From Lactobacillus sp. CBA3605 (lineage in GTDB: Bacteria; Bacillota; Bacilli; Lactobacillales; Lactobacillaceae): DNA of 64,000 nt. Numbering within the stretch: position 1 is the stretch's first letter; every line of letters starts with the position of its first letter. Location of the stretch: NCBI RefSeq assembly GCF_002970915.1, contig NZ_CP027190.1, forward strand, positions 2,294,001 to 2,358,000, written 5' to 3'. The notes below the pieces were generated by a model. The model worked only from the letters and a program-made list of their open reading frames with translations, was not told the DNA's origin and ran no database searches. The position numbers and the translations under genes were made by a program. Below, piece by piece: positions 22,438-29,434 of this stretch.

Positions 22438-22511
22438 GGCGGTATTGGCGAAGTGGTTAACGCACCGGATTGTGGCTCCGGCACGCGTGGGTTCGATTCC
22501 CACATACCGCC
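22438..22511 (+). tRNA. tRNA-His (GTG)
   Basis: The gene encodes the extra 5' G(-1) opposite C73 that is typical of tRNA-His. The anticodon is GTG in TTGTGGC. A near-identical gene lies at 55991. Confidence 0.95.
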
Positions 22512-22518
22512 CTTTGAT

Positions 22519-22590
22519 TGGGTTATAGCCAAGTGGTAAGGCAATGGACTTTGACTCCATCATGCGCTGGTTCGAATCCAGCTAACCCAA
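22519..22590 (+). tRNA. tRNA-Gln (TTG)
   Basis: Acceptor TGGGTTA/TAACCCA and anticodon TTG in CTTTGAC. Confidence 0.95.
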
Positions 22591-22611
22591 TTGGGTTGGG
22601 CAAAAAATGAT

Positions 22612-22682
<71 letters not shown>

Positions 22683-22731
22683 TTCCTGAAAAGGTTATAA
22701 TCCTGATCAGTTTCATATTTAGTTCCATTTT

Positions 22732-22816
22732 GCCGGCGTGGCGGAATTGGCAGACGCGCTGGACTCAAAATCCAGTTCCCGTTGAGGGAGTATCGGTTCG
22801 ACCCCGATCGCCGGTA
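22732..22816 (+). tRNA. tRNA-Leu (CAA), attachment site of a phage-like element
   Basis: An 85-nt class II tRNA with acceptor GCCGGCG/CGCCGGT, anticodon CAA in CTCAAAA and a long variable arm. Its last bases (ATCGCCGGTACTAA, 22807-22820) recur at 24998-25011 next to a truncated integrase. A 10-bp inverted repeat (TTCCTGAAAA at 22683 and TTTTCAGGAA at 22825) flanks the gene and may form a precursor stem. Confidence 0.96.
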
Positions 22817-22853
22817 CTAAGAGGTTTTCAGGAAGCTCTAAGTACCTTTGAGA

Positions 22854-22893
22854 AGTCGTTATATCATTGATATAACGGCTTTTTTGTTTTTTC
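22854..22893 (+). terminator. Terminator of the rRNA-tRNA operon
   Basis: A CGTTATATCA/TGATATAACG stem is followed by GGCTTTTTTG and more T residues. It ends the tRNA cluster. Confidence 0.85.
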
Positions 22894-22922
22894 ATAAACC
22901 ATGCAAAACTATAGAAAATAAG

Positions 22923-24355
22923 GGTTCTTTGTCAACCGGTGTTGATGAGGAAAATTGGGGTTCAATTCATTTACGAATTGGGCTTCTTTTTTTTATTTTT
23001 ATTTTGAATTCAATCTGTATTCTATAATTAAAATTCATCCAGTTTCGGTAGCCATAAGCTGTTCGTTTTATTTGTTTGATTTTACGATTAACACCCTCGA
23101 TGGGCCCATTTGAGAGTGAACATTCCGTCATGTTTTTAATAAATTGCTTATTCTTGATAAAGGTCTTAATCGTTTGTAAGAGCTGAGGACTAACGTTCTC
23201 AACTCTACCTAAAGCTTCAATAAATGCGACATAGTTTCGACTACGAATGGCCTCGACTAATTCGTGAGCTGAATAATAAGTGTTCGCAAATTCTTCATTC
23301 AGATCCAGTCCCTCCAGGATTAGTTGTTCCTGAGTTAGATGGTCTTTTAAATGCGAAAACCATTGTGGTTTATCTTTTTCAAGTTTTGAATAATCTTTGA
23401 GATAGAGCCGCCAGTAATACTTAAGCACGCGGTATTCACGAGTGTCTGGGGCAAATCTTTTCATCAATTGAACACGAGTCTGGTTTAAGGATCGTAAGAC
23501 CATTTGAACTAAATGAAAGTTGTCGGCGACAACTTTGGCGTTAGGGAAAATACTGTGCATAATGGTGTAATAGTTTGCGTTAAAATCCATCACAACCTGG
23601 GTCACTTGCTGGCGATTTTTCAAGGAGTAATGATTTAAGAAGAATGCCTTAATCTCTTTAGTTCTACGTCCTGGAAGAATGGCAATGAGGTCGTGTTTCT
23701 GTGCATCAATAGCGATGAAACTCATTTGTTTCCCGGTAGAACGGAATTCATCGATGCATAAAGTAGTTGGTAGACCATCATAGGCTGGTCTAGTTTGTTT
23801 CCCCAAAGCAACTAATTGACGACTGACAGTATTAGTTGATACATTGTACTCTGCGGCAATATTGACCATTGTGCGGTCTTCTGTTAGTGCTGTAGTAATA
23901 CGGTGCTTAACATGTTGAGAAATCTGATGTTGCTTGGCCACTACGGGGGTTTGGGCAAGTAGGCTATGACCGCAAGCCCGACAGAGAAAGCGTTGCTTAC
24001 GTAAAATTAACAATGCCGTTCGCTCGCTGATGTTGGAAATTCTGATATTAACCGTTTTAAAACCATTTCGAACGATTTCGTGTTGCCCACAACGTGGGCA
24101 AACACTAATTGAATAGGAAAGATCCGCGTAAATCCGTAAAGCATCCCGGCTATTATCTTGAATTTTAAAATTAGTTATATTTTGGTCTTTAATTTGTAGA
24201 AGAATTCTTGTAGACTGGTCTTGAGACATATTAATCTTCTCGCTTTCAATTAGTTTTCGTCGACTTGATTGTAGCACGTAGAGGTGGTATGCCTCTTTTT
24301 TTTTACAAAAATGGTGTCGATGGATTTCTCCATCAACACCAAATATCATAGAACC
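22923..24355 (-). mobile_element. Complete ISL3-family insertion sequence, copy 2
   Basis: A 1433-bp element in the opposite direction to copy 1, with the same inverted repeats and an 8-bp target duplication AAAATAAG (22915-22922 and 24356-24363). It landed inside the remains of the element at tRNA-Leu, so it arrived after that integration. Confidence 0.95.
22967..24229 (-). CDS. ISL3-family transposase (copy 2)
   Basis: The encoded protein is identical to that of copy 1 (see 1088-2350): 420 residues from the ATG at 24229, zinc-binding N terminus, helix-turn-helix, and catalytic residues in CIDEF, VVMDF and the C-terminal Glu region. Reading frame and ends are intact, so this copy should be active if expressed. 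The left-end hairpin of the element again lies between the outer end and the start codon. Confidence 0.93.
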   Translation of the reverse strand: MSQDQSTRILLQIKDQNITNFKIQDNSRDALRIYADLSYSISVCPRCGQHEIVRNGFKTVNIRISNISERTALLILRKQRFLCRACGHSLLAQTPVVAKQHQISQHVKHRITTALTEDRTMVNIAAEYNVSTNTVSRQLVALGKQTRPAYDGLPTTLCIDEFRSTGKQMSFIAIDAQKHDLIAILPGRRTKEIKAFFLNHYSLKNRQQVTQVVMDFNANYYTIMHSIFPNAKVVADNFHLVQMVLRSLNQTRVQLMKRFAPDTREYRVLKYYWRLYLKDYSKLEKDKPQWFSHLKDHLTQEQLILEGLDLNEEFANTYYSAHELVEAIRSRNYVAFIEALGRVENVSPQLLQTIKTFIKNKQFIKNMTECSLSNGPIEGVNRKIKQIKRTAYGYRNWMNFNYRIQIEFKIKIKKRSPIRK

Positions 24356-24366
24356 AAAATAAGTTC

Positions 24367-24526
24367 ATGGTGCACTTTGGTGCACTTTTCGGCTTTTCCA
24401 ATATTACAAAGTTAGGGATGGTCTCCCAAATCAAACCGTGTACTTAAATCCCTTGTGCCACATGATGTACAGCAATTATGGTGCACTTATGGTGGTGCAC
24501 TTTGGTGCATGTTTGGTGCACTTTTT
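24367..24526. repeat. Arm-type integrase binding repeats (TGGTGCACTTT)
   Basis: At least five copies of TGGTGCACTTT or close variants occur in two clusters, 24368-24388 and 24478-24526, between the tRNA-side att core and the 3' end of the integrase gene. That arrangement is typical of the P arm of a phage attachment site, where integrase binds with its N-terminal domain. Confidence 0.7.
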
Positions 24527-24586
24527 AACTATATGCTCTAAAATTTCGACAAGAAAACCGGGGTCTAACCCGGGTTCTTTTACATA

Positions 24587-24997
24587 TTAAAATTGTTCTA
24601 GTGCGTTATCTATCTTAACTGCCTGTTGTTGTGCAAGCTCTGCAATGACGTGCGCATAGACGCGCTGTGTGATGCCTACGTCCGAATGTCCCAGACGTTG
24701 TGCAATTATATAAATAGACACGTCTTTGTAGAGTAGGTAGCTTGCATGTGTGTGACGTAATCCATGAAAGGTAATCTTTTTAATACCAAGTCTTTCATGT
24801 GCCGCCCTAAGTGATTTGTTGACTGAATTATCACTAGGGACTTTACTGCTAAATTTCCCCATAAAAACAAGGTGTAAGTTATTCTGAATACCTGCTGCAA
24901 TCTGTTCTTGATGCAGGCTACCAAGTAACTTAATGAGGTAGGGTGGTGCCGTAACAACTCGGTTGGATGATTTAGTTTTTGTAGGCAAGAAATCACC
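24587..24997 (-). pseudogene. int: Phage-type tyrosine integrase, C-terminal fragment
   Basis: About 137 codons remain of a tyrosine recombinase that would normally have 370 to 390. The catalytic domain is largely present: the His-x-x-Arg box HGLRHTHASYLL, the box LGHSDVGITQRVYAHV with the nucleophile tyrosine, and part of the first arginine region after PTKTKSSNRVV. The N-terminal arm-binding and core-binding domains and the first catalytic Arg segment are lost exactly at the second copy of the att repeat (24998). The fragment is not expected to be functional. It reads toward tRNA-Leu, as integrase genes next to attL usually do. Confidence 0.88.
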
Positions 24998-25039
24998 ATC
25001 GCCGGTACTAATAGCTATTTCGGTACCTTTGCATGGCCT

Positions 25040-25067
25040 TCATATCTTTGATATGAAGGTTTTTTTG
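25040..25067 (+). terminator. Terminator-like hairpin beyond attR
   Basis: A CCTTCATATC/GATATGAAGG stem is followed by seven T residues. It resembles the terminator at 22854 in layout and may be the original downstream terminator of tRNA-Leu, displaced by the integration. Confidence 0.7.
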
Positions 25068-25095
25068 TATTTTCGGAATCCATGCGAGACCATGC

Positions 25096-25351
25096 AAAGT
25101 GAAAACCCGGAGCCGGCGTGACACATAGTATGTCTCGTCCAGGAATACCCGGTGACAACAGTCCAATGGAAAGCCTGTGGAGCCATATGAAGACGGAATG
25201 TTTTGACTTTGAGAGGCCGTTATCATTGAAAGCGATTATTGGGTTAGTAGCGAATTTTATGGATTGGTATAACAATTCTCGCCGTCAAACAACACTAAAC
25301 GGCATGACCCCAGTAGAATACCGAAATCATGCCGTCAAGAAAATTGCATAA
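25096..25351 (+). pseudogene. IS3-family transposase (orfB) C-terminal fragment
   Basis: The visible protein carries the conserved orfB end of the IS150 group: GVTHSMSRPGIPGDNSPMES with the catalytic Glu in MESLWSHMKTE, and then WYNNSRRQTTLNGMTPVEYR. Only about 85 codons remain of roughly 280. The 5' part and the left inverted repeat are absent, so it is inactive. The right end of the element is probably near TGTCTACTTGACACGAGG around 25370-25390. Confidence 0.88.
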
Positions 25352-25413
25352 TAATTTTAATTATTTGATTGTCTACTTGACACGAGGCCGCACCGGCTGA
25401 CCTTTCATCGTAG

Positions 25414-25827
25414 TTATCTATTGTGAACTAAATAATTCACGATTTTAGTGCTACCCATAACTGCTACAACAGGAATAGAAACTATAAAAAGAATCCCATG
25501 CAAGGCCCAAATAACTAGCATATTGGTTATATCATCGCGAAATTTTAGTTGATCGTGTAGTATCGTATGTCGTGGATTATTACTAATTCCCCGTGTAACA
25601 TAGGATTGCATGTAAAGAGAATCATTGTGCAAGGCAGGCAACCAATGTAGTGCTACCGGATATGTTAGCAAGTAGGAAAATAGAAGTAAAAGATTAAGTG
25701 GATTCAAAATAAAAACAAAGTGACCACTAGGCTGAGCTGTTACAAAGTAAAAACTAATTATGAAGATTGGTAAGCTAGATAAGTAGTCTTTAAATAACTG
25801 AAGTAGGTTATGCACACCGCTCACCAT
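25414..25827 (-). CDS. Small polytopic membrane protein, unknown function
   Basis: A 137-residue protein with three clear hydrophobic stretches at about residues 17-33, 37-60 and 105-130, separated by a hydrophilic loop. No known family is recognised. The start is uncertain because no good ribosome binding site precedes the ATG at 25827. It lies 56 bases downstream of the secreted-peptide gene on the same strand. The pair has the layout of a secreted peptide with a membrane partner, as in bacteriocin and immunity modules, but nothing in the sequence proves that role. It is A/T-rich and lies in accessory DNA, so it was probably acquired. Confidence 0.55.
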   Translation of the reverse strand: MVSGVHNLLQLFKDYLSSLPIFIISFYFVTAQPSGHFVFILNPLNLLLLFSYLLTYPVALHWLPALHNDSLYMQSYVTRGISNNPRHTILHDQLKFRDDITNMLVIWALHGILFIVSIPVVAVMGSTKIVNYLVHNR

Positions 25828-25883
25828 GTTTCTTAAATTAATAAAAAGTAAACTTGTTTAAATTTTAGATTGAATATATAAAA

Positions 25884-26171
25884 TCAATCAAAGTAATGAC
25901 CGCCGCTTTCTACGTTTGCACCCGCCCAAGCGCCGTTCATAATTTCTTGCCAATCTTGCGTAACTTCATCGCCATCAGAATCGACCCACATACGAGTTGT
26001 AGGATGAATTGCTGGAAGTGTAGCTGTGCTTGCTGTGGTGGGAATAGTTGTTTCTGTAGTAACAATAGAGTTAGTAGCTGTGTCTGCAGAGGCCTTCACA
26101 AAAGAGGTGCTGATACCTAATACTAAGGCTGAGGCTAACAAGAGTGTTGAGTATTTAAATGCAGATTTCAT
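25884..26171 (-). CDS. Small secreted protein with a calcium-loop-like motif
   Basis: The 95-residue product starts at the ATG at 26171, which has a GGAGGA site 8 bases upstream. A signal peptide is clear: a basic start MKSAFKY, a hydrophobic core LLLASALVLGIS and a cleavage site near VKASA. The mature part begins with a Thr-rich linker of about 30 residues and ends in a compact acidic segment, WVDSDGDEVTQDWQEIMNG. That segment resembles the calcium-binding loop of thrombospondin type 3 repeats (DxDGDxxxDxxE). The last residues are GAWAGANVESGGHYFD. No cysteine is present. I do not recognise a family. A secreted effector, bacteriocin-like peptide or surface peptide are all possible. Confidence 0.65.
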   Translation of the reverse strand: MKSAFKYSTLLLASALVLGISTSFVKASADTATNSIVTTETTIPTTASTATLPAIHPTTRMWVDSDGDEVTQDWQEIMNGAWAGANVESGGHYFD

Positions 26172-26449
26172 AAATGTATCCTCCGTGTAAAATGATTTCA
26201 AATTAATTTGATGCGGAGAGTATAGTTCCAAATATTGATTGAGTAAATATAGATTTTAGTGTTTTTGTAGCTGTGTGGATAGAGCAAAAGAAACCTAAAA
26301 TTAAAGGTGTTTAATTTTAGGTTAGTAATGAAATAATTACCTGAGCTTAATTAAGTTAATTCACAAAAGGTGTGTTAACTTAACTGACTTTTTCAGATCA
26401 AAATGATAGTTGTGCGATATTAACTAAGTAAATGAGGAGTGAGAGTAGC

Positions 26450-26620
26450 TTGACAGAGCTGACGAATGAACAAATTGAAGCAATTGCAATCCTAGGGGCC
26501 AAAGCAGGAGTTAAGGCTTATCGTGATAGTCATAAACGTACGGTGAAGTCCGAGTATCAAAAAAATCTACGTAATACAAAGCCAGTGTTGACTAATTACT
26601 ATTACTTGGAAGACACGTGA
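26450..26620 (+). CDS. Small phage-type protein (prophage remnant)
   Basis: The TTG at 26450 follows GAGGAG and encodes 56 residues starting with TELTNEQIEAIAILGAKAG and containing KAYRDSHKRTVKSEYQ. Short basic proteins of this type occur just before the late transcription regulator in Lactobacillus prophages, as I recall. The next frame starts with a GTG overlapping its stop codon (26617), which supports a real two-gene arrangement. It stands alone now, with no other phage functions nearby, and is probably not functional. Confidence 0.55.
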   Translation: MTELTNEQIEAIAILGAKAGVKAYRDSHKRTVKSEYQKNLRNTKPVLTNYYYLEDT

Positions 26621-26965
26621 ACGTCGGTTTACCAGAGTTAATGGAGGATGACATTGAATATGCAACGGTTCTGCCTAAAGACCAGTTGTCTATCAAGTCG
26701 CTGCTAAGGTATCATGTACGATCCAAAATCATGATTAAGTTTATCGATTGTCCCAATACAAGGTAGAGTGCCAGCGCAGTAAGGACGTAAGGCTACATCG
26801 GCACTATCCGGTATTCTCTATCTACAGAAGCCGACTATGACACGAGTAGATACTGTTGTACGGTTTGCTGTGGATCGTAAGACGATTGCCCGAATTGTTA
26901 TGCCTTTAGCAGAAAGTTCTAAGATACTTTCTTGTTCAGATATAGTAAATGGTGATAGTTCATAG
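26617..26965 (+). pseudogene. Broken RinA/ArpU-like phage late transcription regulator
   Basis: The first frame (GTG at 26617 to a stop at 26764-26766) encodes a 49-residue piece with DIEYATVLPKDQLSIKSLL. Downstream, other frames continue recognisable parts: RSKDVRLHRHYPVFSIY, then FAVDRKTIARIV ending at 26965. This order (acidic start, Cys/Arg-rich middle, C-terminal DNA-binding helix) is that of phage RinA/ArpU-type regulators of about 140 residues. At least two frame changes or stops break it. The assignment rests on recalled family patterns. Confidence 0.5.
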
Positions 26966-27018
26966 CGAGTACCCCTTTGCTTTTCTTGGTTGTTGAGTAA
27001 TTGTACCCGCTATGGGAT

Positions 27019-27063
27019 TTTTTTGTTCAATTATGTGTTGCACTTCAATTGTAGATTCGTCCT
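27019..27063 (+). repeat. IS30-like end fragment, copy A
   Basis: About 45 bases ending in TTCAATTGTAGATTCGTCC are nearly identical to 41938-41981, with two differences. The pattern resembles ends of IS30-family elements in lactobacilli, but no transposase accompanies it. It marks the right end of the accessory island. Confidence 0.5.
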
Positions 27064-27086
27064 TAGCAAAAAAAGGAGGGGATAAA

Positions 27087-27575
27087 TTGACCTTAACGAT
27101 ATATGATCCAGATCTACCAACCTTACTACTATCACTACATCCAGAAAATACGCAAGCTATTATTAATCAGACGAAGATTATTGAGTATCGCCGGCGCTTC
27201 TATCAAAAGCCGTTTCAAGCATTCGTTTATACTACAGGCGCTGAAGGTGGGATTGAGCTGTTTATTAAGTGCAATCAGCCCATTACTGGAGATGCGGCTA
27301 CTTTGGCACGGCTAGGGCAACAATTTCAGCATGATGACTATCATGAAATTAAAACTTACTTTGCTGCTAAGAATACGGGGCTAATTCTGCCAATTATAGC
27401 ATTTGTTCAAATTCCTAAAATTAGCTTAGCGATGTTGAGGCATCGGTTTGAAAACTTTGTGGTGCCCCGGCAGTATCTATTTTTGGATCAACCAACTCGA
27501 CAATTCCAGTTGGCCTTTTTGTTGCAACAACCTGGATTTAATCAGACCAGCATCGACTGGCAGTCTCAATATTAA
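27087..27575 (+). CDS. ASCH/PUA-like domain protein
   Basis: The start is set at the TTG at 27087, which follows a strong AAGGAGGGG site; the frame is open further upstream but runs through the IS-like end. The 162-residue product begins with TLTIYDPDLPTLLLSLHPEN. The segment TKIIEYRRRFYQKPFQAFVY fits the ASCH pattern (substrate-pocket Glu-x-Arg followed by a beta-strand), a fold related to PUA domains and proposed to bind RNA or nucleotides. Its actual ligand is unknown. It ends at a terminator shared with the convergent acetyltransferase gene. Confidence 0.6.
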   Translation: MTLTIYDPDLPTLLLSLHPENTQAIINQTKIIEYRRRFYQKPFQAFVYTTGAEGGIELFIKCNQPITGDAATLARLGQQFQHDDYHEIKTYFAAKNTGLILPIIAFVQIPKISLAMLRHRFENFVVPRQYLFLDQPTRQFQLAFLLQQPGFNQTSIDWQSQY

Positions 27576-27589
27576 CACCGATATTTAAA

Positions 27590-27641
27590 AAACACCGATT
27601 AATCTAACAGACGGATTGGTCTGATTGATTAATCGGTGTTT
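27590..27641. terminator. Bidirectional terminator
   Basis: A perfect 15-bp AAACACCGATTAATC/GATTAATCGGTGTTT stem lies between two convergent genes. Confidence 0.85.
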
Positions 27642-27644
27642 ATC

Positions 27645-28166
27645 TTACTTAATTAGCTTCTCATAGACGTAGCAGGTATCGTCTTGATGGTAAACCCCAA
27701 CCATCTCGCCAACGCGCTCAAATTGCATTTTAGCAATCAAATGCTGCATGGCTAAATTATCGGCATGGGTATCAATCCGGATACTTTTAATAGCTGGATG
27801 TTCTTTGGTAATATGTGCAATGATTTTTTCAAAAAGTTGGGTGGCGTAACCATGCCCCGCGTGGCTGGAATGGATTGCCACGCGATGGATAACGACATAT
27901 GGCGCCGTGGTGTTTAACCAAGTGGCATTAGCCGTGTCATAGGTAGCATCTGGCGACGGTACCACGGCGACTGCCCCCACTGTAGCACTATCATCCGCAT
28001 TGAATAAGTAGGCGGATCCTTGCATGATATCGGCGGTAATCTGATTGCGTGATGGGTAATCGCCTTGCCATTGGTTGACACCGGCCTCGGCTAATTGATT
28101 ACGCCCATCGCTTAAAATATCGATGATAGTGTCAATATCATCAAGGGTTGCTTTTTTAAAATACAT
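27645..28166 (-). CDS. GNAT-family N-acetyltransferase
   Basis: The 173-residue protein should transfer an acetyl group from acetyl-CoA to an amine. The GNAT core is visible: VVIHRVAIHSSHAGHGYATQ carries the acetyl-CoA pyrophosphate loop, in the degenerate form HAGHGYA, and IRIDTHADNLAMQHLIAKM is the C-terminal motif. The start at 28166 has an AGGAG site. The substrate cannot be told. Single gene with a bidirectional terminator downstream. Confidence 0.88.
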   Translation of the reverse strand: MYFKKATLDDIDTIIDILSDGRNQLAEAGVNQWQGDYPSRNQITADIMQGSAYLFNADDSATVGAVAVVPSPDATYDTANATWLNTTAPYVVIHRVAIHSSHAGHGYATQLFEKIIAHITKEHPAIKSIRIDTHADNLAMQHLIAKMQFERVGEMVGVYHQDDTCYVYEKLIK

Positions 28167-28283
28167 TATCTGTGACTCCTCTCTTAACTGCCCAACGTTT
28201 GTGTTTAAAACGCTGACTTTAACAGTATACAGAAATCACACGAGATTGGAACTATTTAATCCTGTTTCTTAGTAATTTTTCAA

Positions 28284-29117
28284 TTAATCGTTAGTTGCCA
28301 GAATGGCTTGTGCTCGGGCGGCCATCGCATGAGCATCATTATAGGCGGCCACGGTATTTGGCGCGTACTGGTAGGCATTCGTACGGAGTGTGCGCTCATA
28401 AAATTCTAAATAGGGTAGGGTATGTTCCTGTGCAATCTTGATCGCTTGTTGCCAATCAAAGGCTACTTTTCGGTAGTCAATGCTAGTTAGACCCTGGGCG
28501 TCAAATGTTAGTAATAAATACATGGCCCGGGGTGATCTTAACGCCGGCCATGGTGCAGTCGGTAAGCCAACGGTGCCGGCATTTAAAATCAATTGGCCGG
28601 TAGTAGAATAACGCATTAAGGGCTGATGCGTATGGGCGTAGATGACGATATCTGGCTGTCCAGTGGCGGCTTGGTCAAAGTTAGCTTGTTCAGCAGTTGG
28701 CGCTAAGGCGTGGCCTCGTGTGCGCTGTGGTAAGACGTGTTGCAAGCGAATTGTGAGCGAACCGATGTGCTTAGTGACCGTTAAGGGTAAATGTAAAAGT
28801 TTCGTAAAGTGTGCTGAAGTTAATTGTTGGCGATCGTAAGCGGTTAAGATGGTTGCCATGATTTGCTTGGGTTGATTAAAGTCAGTGGGGGTGGCGGTTA
28901 AAACTTTACCATAATTTTCTTCATGATTCCCAAGAACGTAAGCGGTTGGCTGGACTTGATCGAGTAAAGCCATACACTGCTCGGGTTCTGGACCACGGAC
29001 AGTAATATCACCAACAGTCCAGTATTCGGTTACCCCTTGTGCTTGAGCGTCGGCTAAAACGGCAGCAAGGGCGGTCGCATTACCATGAATATCAGATAGA
29101 ACTGCAATTTTTTGCAT
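28284..29117 (-). CDS. Calcineurin-like metallophosphoesterase
   Basis: The protein (277 residues) contains the metallophosphoesterase metal-ligand series: VLSDIHGNATAL (DxH), VGDITVRGPEP (GDxxxRG in a variant form), VLGNHEENY (GNHE) and IYAHTHQPLM (GHTH in a variant with Ala). It probably hydrolyses a phosphomono- or diester in the cytoplasm. The substrate is unknown. It starts at 29117 behind an AAGGA site and has no operon partner. Confidence 0.85.
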   Translation of the reverse strand: MQKIAVLSDIHGNATALAAVLADAQAQGVTEYWTVGDITVRGPEPEQCMALLDQVQPTAYVLGNHEENYGKVLTATPTDFNQPKQIMATILTAYDRQQLTSAHFTKLLHLPLTVTKHIGSLTIRLQHVLPQRTRGHALAPTAEQANFDQAATGQPDIVIYAHTHQPLMRYSTTGQLILNAGTVGLPTAPWPALRSPRAMYLLLTFDAQGLTSIDYRKVAFDWQQAIKIAQEHTLPYLEFYERTLRTNAYQYAPNTVAAYNDAHAMAARAQAILATND

Positions 29118-29227
29118 ATTAAAGAAATCCTTTCGTGAATAACAGTTGATGCGGTTAGTAAAGTTTACTATTCGTTAAAAATCGGTTAGCAACCAACGCT
29201 GATAAATACAACGCCACTTAAATCTGG

Positions 29228-29233
29228 TATACT
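29228..29233 (+). promoter_or_regulatory. Extended -10 promoter for the 29239-29323 RNA
   Basis: TGGTATACT carries the TG-N extension before TATACT. No clear -35 is seen. It directs transcription into the hairpin unit that follows. Confidence 0.5.
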
Positions 29234-29238
29234 ATATT

Positions 29239-29323
29239 ACGGAACGAAGTAATATATTAGCACGTATATTCAAGCCAATTCGTTTCAAAGCCGTGGTTGT
29301 CCTCCGGGATGACGACGGTTTTT
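29239..29323 (+). ncRNA. Candidate small RNA with anti-Shine-Dalgarno loop
   Basis: The unit sits in the 317-base gap between two minus-strand genes and is read from the plus strand. A first hairpin pairs ACGAA (29244) with TTCGT (29279), and AATATA (29251) with TATATT (29265). An 11-bp terminator stem with one mismatch (29291-29301 with 29308-29318) follows, and then five T residues. The terminator loop is CTCCGG, preceded by TC, so TCCTCCGG could face ribosome binding sites. It has no start codon with a ribosome binding site. Confidence 0.5.
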
Positions 29324-29434
29324 ATTTTAGCATAAAATGCAGTGTGACAGTGTTAATTGATTAATCAGTTTAAGGCTAGTAATAGTGGGGTTGCGTTCAA
29401 ACAAAAAAGCCTGACAATTTGTCAGACTTTTGCA

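Larger units (their letters stand above)
22807..25011. mobile_element. Remnant of an integrative element at tRNA-Leu (attL to attR)
   Basis: The boundaries are a perfect 14-bp direct repeat, ATCGCCGGTACTAA, at the tRNA-Leu 3' end (22807-22820) and at 24998-25011. Between them lie arm-type repeats, the C-terminal part of a tyrosine integrase reading toward the tRNA, and a later ISL3 insertion. The sequences just beyond the two repeats resemble each other (both have GTACCTTTG and a T-rich terminator hairpin), as expected for attL and attR flanks. Almost all of the original element is gone. Confidence 0.75.

Noticed and set aside
21774..22563. Open frames across the tRNA cluster on both strands
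   Set aside because: Each is made of tRNA sequence. The tRNA cloverleaves explain the region fully.
25008..25275. Two minus-strand frames across attR and the IS3 fragment
   Set aside because: They overlap the IS3 transposase fragment, which has clear protein similarity on the other strand.
25884..26171. Lactococcin 972-type bacteriocin for the secreted peptide
   Set aside because: Only a loose resemblance of the C-terminal GAWAGANV to that family; the conserved core of the family is absent.
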